Below are positions 13,354-15,955 of a DNA stretch of 15,955 nucleotides, in pieces. How positions within the stretch are numbered: the stretch's first letter is position 1; each line of letters begins with the position of its first letter. Origin of the DNA: Sulfurovum sp. (GTDB lineage: Bacteria; Campylobacterota; Campylobacteria; Campylobacterales; Sulfurovaceae); the NCBI GenBank assembly GCA_026983895.1, contig JALSTF010000088.1, forward strand, positions 1 through 15,955, read 5' to 3'. The notes below the pieces were generated by a model, which saw only the letters and a program-made list of their open reading frames with translations, was not told where the DNA came from and ran no database searches. A program made the position numbers and the translations under genes.

Positions 13354-14301
13354 ATGGTTGAAAATACAATACATGCTACACAGGCTATTGTTTCCCTGGA
13401 CGTGCCTCTACCGCAGATAATCTGGGGTTGGATGATCACATTGAACATGTGGGCGAAAAGTGTGGGTACCGGTGTGATTCTTGTCGGTGCTTTCCTTCTC
13501 TACAGACACAAGAAAGAAGAGATGCCGAATTTGAGATGGCTGATGCCGTTGATCGCATTCATTTTCCTGAATATCTTTCTCTTCTTCACCTTGACCGATT
13601 TGCATCACCCCTATAGAATGGTGAACATTTTCCTTCACCCTCACTGGACTTCTGCTATTACGGTCGGTGCATGGATGGCGTCTCTGTTCACACTTCTGAT
13701 CACGATCTTGATGCTTATCGGCGGACTCGATGCGCATCCTGAATTGAGAAAGAATGCGTCTTGTGCCAAATGGCTGAGAGGACACAGCGGATTGTATGAA
13801 ACACTCTTTCCTTTTGTTGTCTTCCTGGCGATCCCTGTAACACTTTATACGGCGATCATTATGGCGGAAGCTTCCGCAAGAGAATTATGGCAGGCGCCGG
13901 CGGAAGTGATGCAAATGATGTGGGCAGCATTGCTCGCAGGTTCCGCAGGTTTGATCTTTATCTCCGGTTCATGGAGTAAAGAAGCAAGAAAAGACCTGGC
14001 ACTGGTACTTGCGATTGCGACATTCTTCTCTTTCACTATGTATATGGGTGAGTATTTCTTCTCATTCAAATCGGCTGAAGGCGAAGCGACACTGGCATAT
14101 GTTCACTCAGGCGGAGCGTTCAATGCAGAGTTCTGGTTCGCGATGGTCCTCGGATTCATCATACCGTTCTTCCTTGCCGTAAGCACGATGAAGAGCGATA
14201 ACAAAACCTTGCTAAGATTTGCAGCGATCTTGGCATTGATCGGACTGTACATGGCAAAAGATGTATGGCTCAAGATCCCACAAATGCTACCGTTGAGTTA
14301 A
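13354..14301 (+). CDS. NrfD/PsrC family membrane subunit (quinone-interacting)
   Basis: A 315-residue integral membrane protein with eight predicted helices, at about residues 21-51, 60-83, 97-125, 146-171, 177-204, 214-236, 254-275 and 283-306. It anchors the iron-sulfur and molybdenum subunits and exchanges electrons with the quinone pool. The first helix begins WGWMITLNMW, similar to the WGW-type opening of PsrC. Polar residues inside or near helices (His84, His85, Glu172, Glu233, His251) are candidates for quinone or proton handling, though I cannot assign them without alignment. No haem-ligand His pairs typical of cytochrome b anchors are evident. The ATG follows the PsrB-like stop by two bases, with AAAGGAGG inside the upstream gene end. 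It pairs with the flanking genes as a B-C-A gene order. Confidence 0.92.
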   Translation: MVENTIHATQAIVSLDVPLPQIIWGWMITLNMWAKSVGTGVILVGAFLLYRHKKEEMPNLRWLMPLIAFIFLNIFLFFTLTDLHHPYRMVNIFLHPHWTSAITVGAWMASLFTLLITILMLIGGLDAHPELRKNASCAKWLRGHSGLYETLFPFVVFLAIPVTLYTAIIMAEASARELWQAPAEVMQMMWAALLAGSAGLIFISGSWSKEARKDLALVLAIATFFSFTMYMGEYFFSFKSAEGEATLAYVHSGGAFNAEFWFAMVLGFIIPFFLAVSTMKSDNKTLLRFAAILALIGLYMAKDVWLKIPQMLPLS

Positions 14302-14314
14302 GAAGGAGATATCT

Positions 14315-15955
14315 ATGACGAAATCAATGAAACAAGATAACAATTTTATAGAAAGCAGACGTACTTTTCTGAAGGGCACTGCCTATACCGTTGCGGGTGC
14401 ATCGTTGGCTGCAGGTGTCTTCGAAACGATCGTTGACACACCTGCTGCAGCACAAGAAACGAACTTCACAGCAACACCGAAGTCACTTGCCTTCTATCCG
14501 CCATTGAAAGACTGGGACAGCTTTAAAGAGCTGGACGGCGATGACTGGAAAAGAGGCGGAACAGGCCGTAACGGCGTTCAAAGCGAAAGCAATCCTGACG
14601 GTATCAAGGTCAATGAATTCATTATTGTCCCGACTGTCTGTTCAAACTGTGAAGCACAGTGCGGATTGACAGCATGGGTTGATGTCTCAGAATATAAAAA
14701 AGGCGGGCAGCTTGCTGTACGCAAATATATGGGTAACCCGCTGCATGCAGGTTCACGCGGCCGTAACTGTGCCAAAGGATATGCAGCACTTTCCCAAATG
14801 TACGATCCGGACAGGATCCCTTTCCCTCTTAAAAGAGCTCCCGGTTCAAAAAGAGGCGAAGGTAAATGGGTGAGAACGACTTGGGATGAAGCGATGGCGA
14901 CCATCGGTAAGAAAATGCATGATACATTGAAGAATGGAGATGAAGTCTCTCGAAAGATGATCATGTACCATGTCGGTAGACCTAACGAGAACGGTTTCGG
15001 ACACCGTATTCCCCACTCACTCGGATGTGACGGATATGATTCCCACACGAACATCTGTTCTGCAGGTGCCCGTGAAGGTACGATCCAGTGGGCGAATGAT
15101 GACAGGAACTCTCCTGACTGGGCCAATGCAAAATTGTGCCTCTTGCAGTCGTCACACGCAGCGGATGCAGGCCACTATTTCCAGCAGTCAGCCGGTTTTA
15201 TTGCTGATGCCAAAAGAAAAGGTGCGAAACTTGTTGTACTTGATCCGCGCCTTTCAAACTCTGCAGGTATTGCGGATCTTTGGCTGCCTATCTGGCCTGG
15301 TACGGAAGCGGCACTCTATCTTCACCTTGCCAATCGTATTGTGAATGAAAAAGATAAAGACGGTAAAGATCTTGTCAACCATGCTTTCGTCAAGAATTGG
15401 ATCAACTGGGATCAGTTGATGAAGGACAACGATCATTTGGAATTCATGTTCAAAGAAGGTTTGATCACGAAAATGCCGAAAGATGACAGCTATGCAAGCT
15501 TCATTGAACTTTTAAGAGATCTTTACGCGCCATACACCAAAGAGTTCGTTGTGAAAGAGTGTAAACTTGAAGGATTCGAATACAAGCTTGATGAACTGTA
15601 TGATATGTTTATCGATGCGGGCGAGCGTATTGCAACATTCCTCTGGAGAGCCGGTACGATCGGCCACAGAGGCGGATGGATGAATACACGTGCCGGATTC
15701 CTTCCTTTGGCACTTCGTGGAGCATTTGCCGGTAATGAAGGCGGTACAGGTGTACACCACTGGCATGTCGTTTCCGTCAACGGTAAAGGAGATGCAGCGA
15801 CTGTAGCCGGTGACAGACCGCCAAGAGTAGATGTCTGGAATGAGTTGGCCTGGCCGCCCGAGTATCCTCTCAGTACCTTTGAAATGAGTCATATCCTGCC
15901 TCATATGCTTATGGATGATGAGTGGAGAGCGAAGTGGAAAGCCAAAGGCTTGACC
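14315..15955 (+). CDS. Tat-exported molybdopterin oxidoreductase, PsrA/PhsA-like (3' end outside window)
   Basis: Catalytic subunit of a DMSO-reductase-family molybdoenzyme; 547 residues are visible of a protein that should be larger. The Tat signal SRRTFLK (14-20) precedes a hydrophobic stretch and a likely cut after Ala46 (PAAA-QE), placing it in the periplasm. The [4Fe-4S] site is C109-x2-C112-x3-C116-x35-C152, followed by Lys154, the usual electron-path Lys. Cys248 in SHTNICSAG is the likely molybdenum ligand. GAKLVVLDPRLSNSA (303-317) is the standard pterin-binding strand. About 60 residues lie between the signal cut and the first Cys, longer than in classical PsrA. A strong AAGGAG sits six bases before the ATG. 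Polysulfide, thiosulfate, tetrathionate or sulfite are all possible substrates; sulfur chemistry fits the likely organism, but the sequence does not decide it. Confidence 0.88.
   Translation, partial: MTKSMKQDNNFIESRRTFLKGTAYTVAGASLAAGVFETIVDTPAAAQETNFTATPKSLAFYPPLKDWDSFKELDGDDWKRGGTGRNGVQSESNPDGIKVNEFIIVPTVCSNCEAQCGLTAWVDVSEYKKGGQLAVRKYMGNPLHAGSRGRNCAKGYAALSQMYDPDRIPFPLKRAPGSKRGEGKWVRTTWDEAMATIGKKMHDTLKNGDEVSRKMIMYHVGRPNENGFGHRIPHSLGCDGYDSHTNICSAGAREGTIQWANDDRNSPDWANAKLCLLQSSHAADAGHYFQQSAGFIADAKRKGAKLVVLDPRLSNSAGIADLWLPIWPGTEAALYLHLANRIVNEKDKDGKDLVNHAFVKNWINWDQLMKDNDHLEFMFKEGLITKMPKDDSYASFIELLRDLYAPYTKEFVVKECKLEGFEYKLDELYDMFIDAGERIATFLWRAGTIGHRGGWMNTRAGFLPLALRGAFAGNEGGTGVHHWHVVSVNGKGDAATVAGDRPPRVDVWNELAWPPEYPLSTFEMSHILPHMLMDDEWRAKWKAKGLT

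Noticed and set aside
14578..15126. A 182-residue minus-strand open frame
   Set aside because: It is antisense to the molybdoenzyme gene across its iron-sulfur and cofactor motifs.
1..15955. tRNA genes, CRISPR arrays, insertion sequences, phage genes
   Set aside because: No cloverleaf-like sequence, spaced direct repeats, transposase or phage-like protein was found when reading both strands by eye.

Overview
The window looks like chromosomal DNA of a Campylobacterota (formerly Epsilonproteobacteria) species, most like the sulfur-metabolising vent or sediment genera such as Sulfurovum or Sulfurimonas. Three things point there: a gatC-cvpA-fur-lysS gene order that I recall from Campylobacter, a Fur closely resembling campylobacterial Fur, and a Psr/Phs-type periplasmic molybdoenzyme operon. 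The genus is inferred from memory of gene content, not from a search. Coding density is very high; the largest gap is 265 bases.

Region 1 (1-4043, minus strand) is a tight housekeeping operon reading gatC, an ArsC/Spx-like gene, pilT, cvpA-like, fur, lysS. Gaps are 5, 8, 47 and 10 bases, and fur and lysS overlap by four bases (GTGA). lysS runs off the left edge. Region 2 (4044-7480, plus strand) starts from a divergent promoter region. It holds a ferredoxin-thioredoxin-reductase-like catalytic subunit, a single-domain rhodanese, dapE, a periplasmic thioredoxin-fold protein and an orphan two-TM histidine kinase.

Region 3 (7470-10649, minus strand) is a complete, overlapping ABC importer operon of the Fe(3+)/FbpABC class: lipoprotein binding protein, fused two-domain permease and a short ATPase. 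A large outer-membrane porin (10777-12333, plus strand) is divergent from it. A 127-base gap between them carries two outward-facing promoters with a small palindrome exactly midway. This suggests one regulator for an outer-membrane-to-cytoplasm uptake route.

Region 4 (12334-15955, plus strand) starts with a regulatory gap full of inverted repeats. It is followed by three genes with strong ribosome binding sites: a four-cluster [4Fe-4S] protein (PsrB-like), an eight-TM NrfD/PsrC-like quinone-interacting subunit, and a Tat-exported molybdopterin oxidoreductase (PsrA-like, cut by the right edge). Together they should form a membrane-anchored periplasmic molybdoenzyme exchanging electrons with the quinone pool. 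Polysulfide or another sulfur compound is the likeliest substrate, but this is not proven.

No tRNA, rRNA, CRISPR array, insertion sequence or phage gene was seen. The best candidates for something undescribed are the similar palindromes in the two regulatory gaps (10703-10712 and 12410-12419), the dyad-rich leader of the molybdoenzyme operon, and the widely spaced FTR-like protein without a visible partner subunit.
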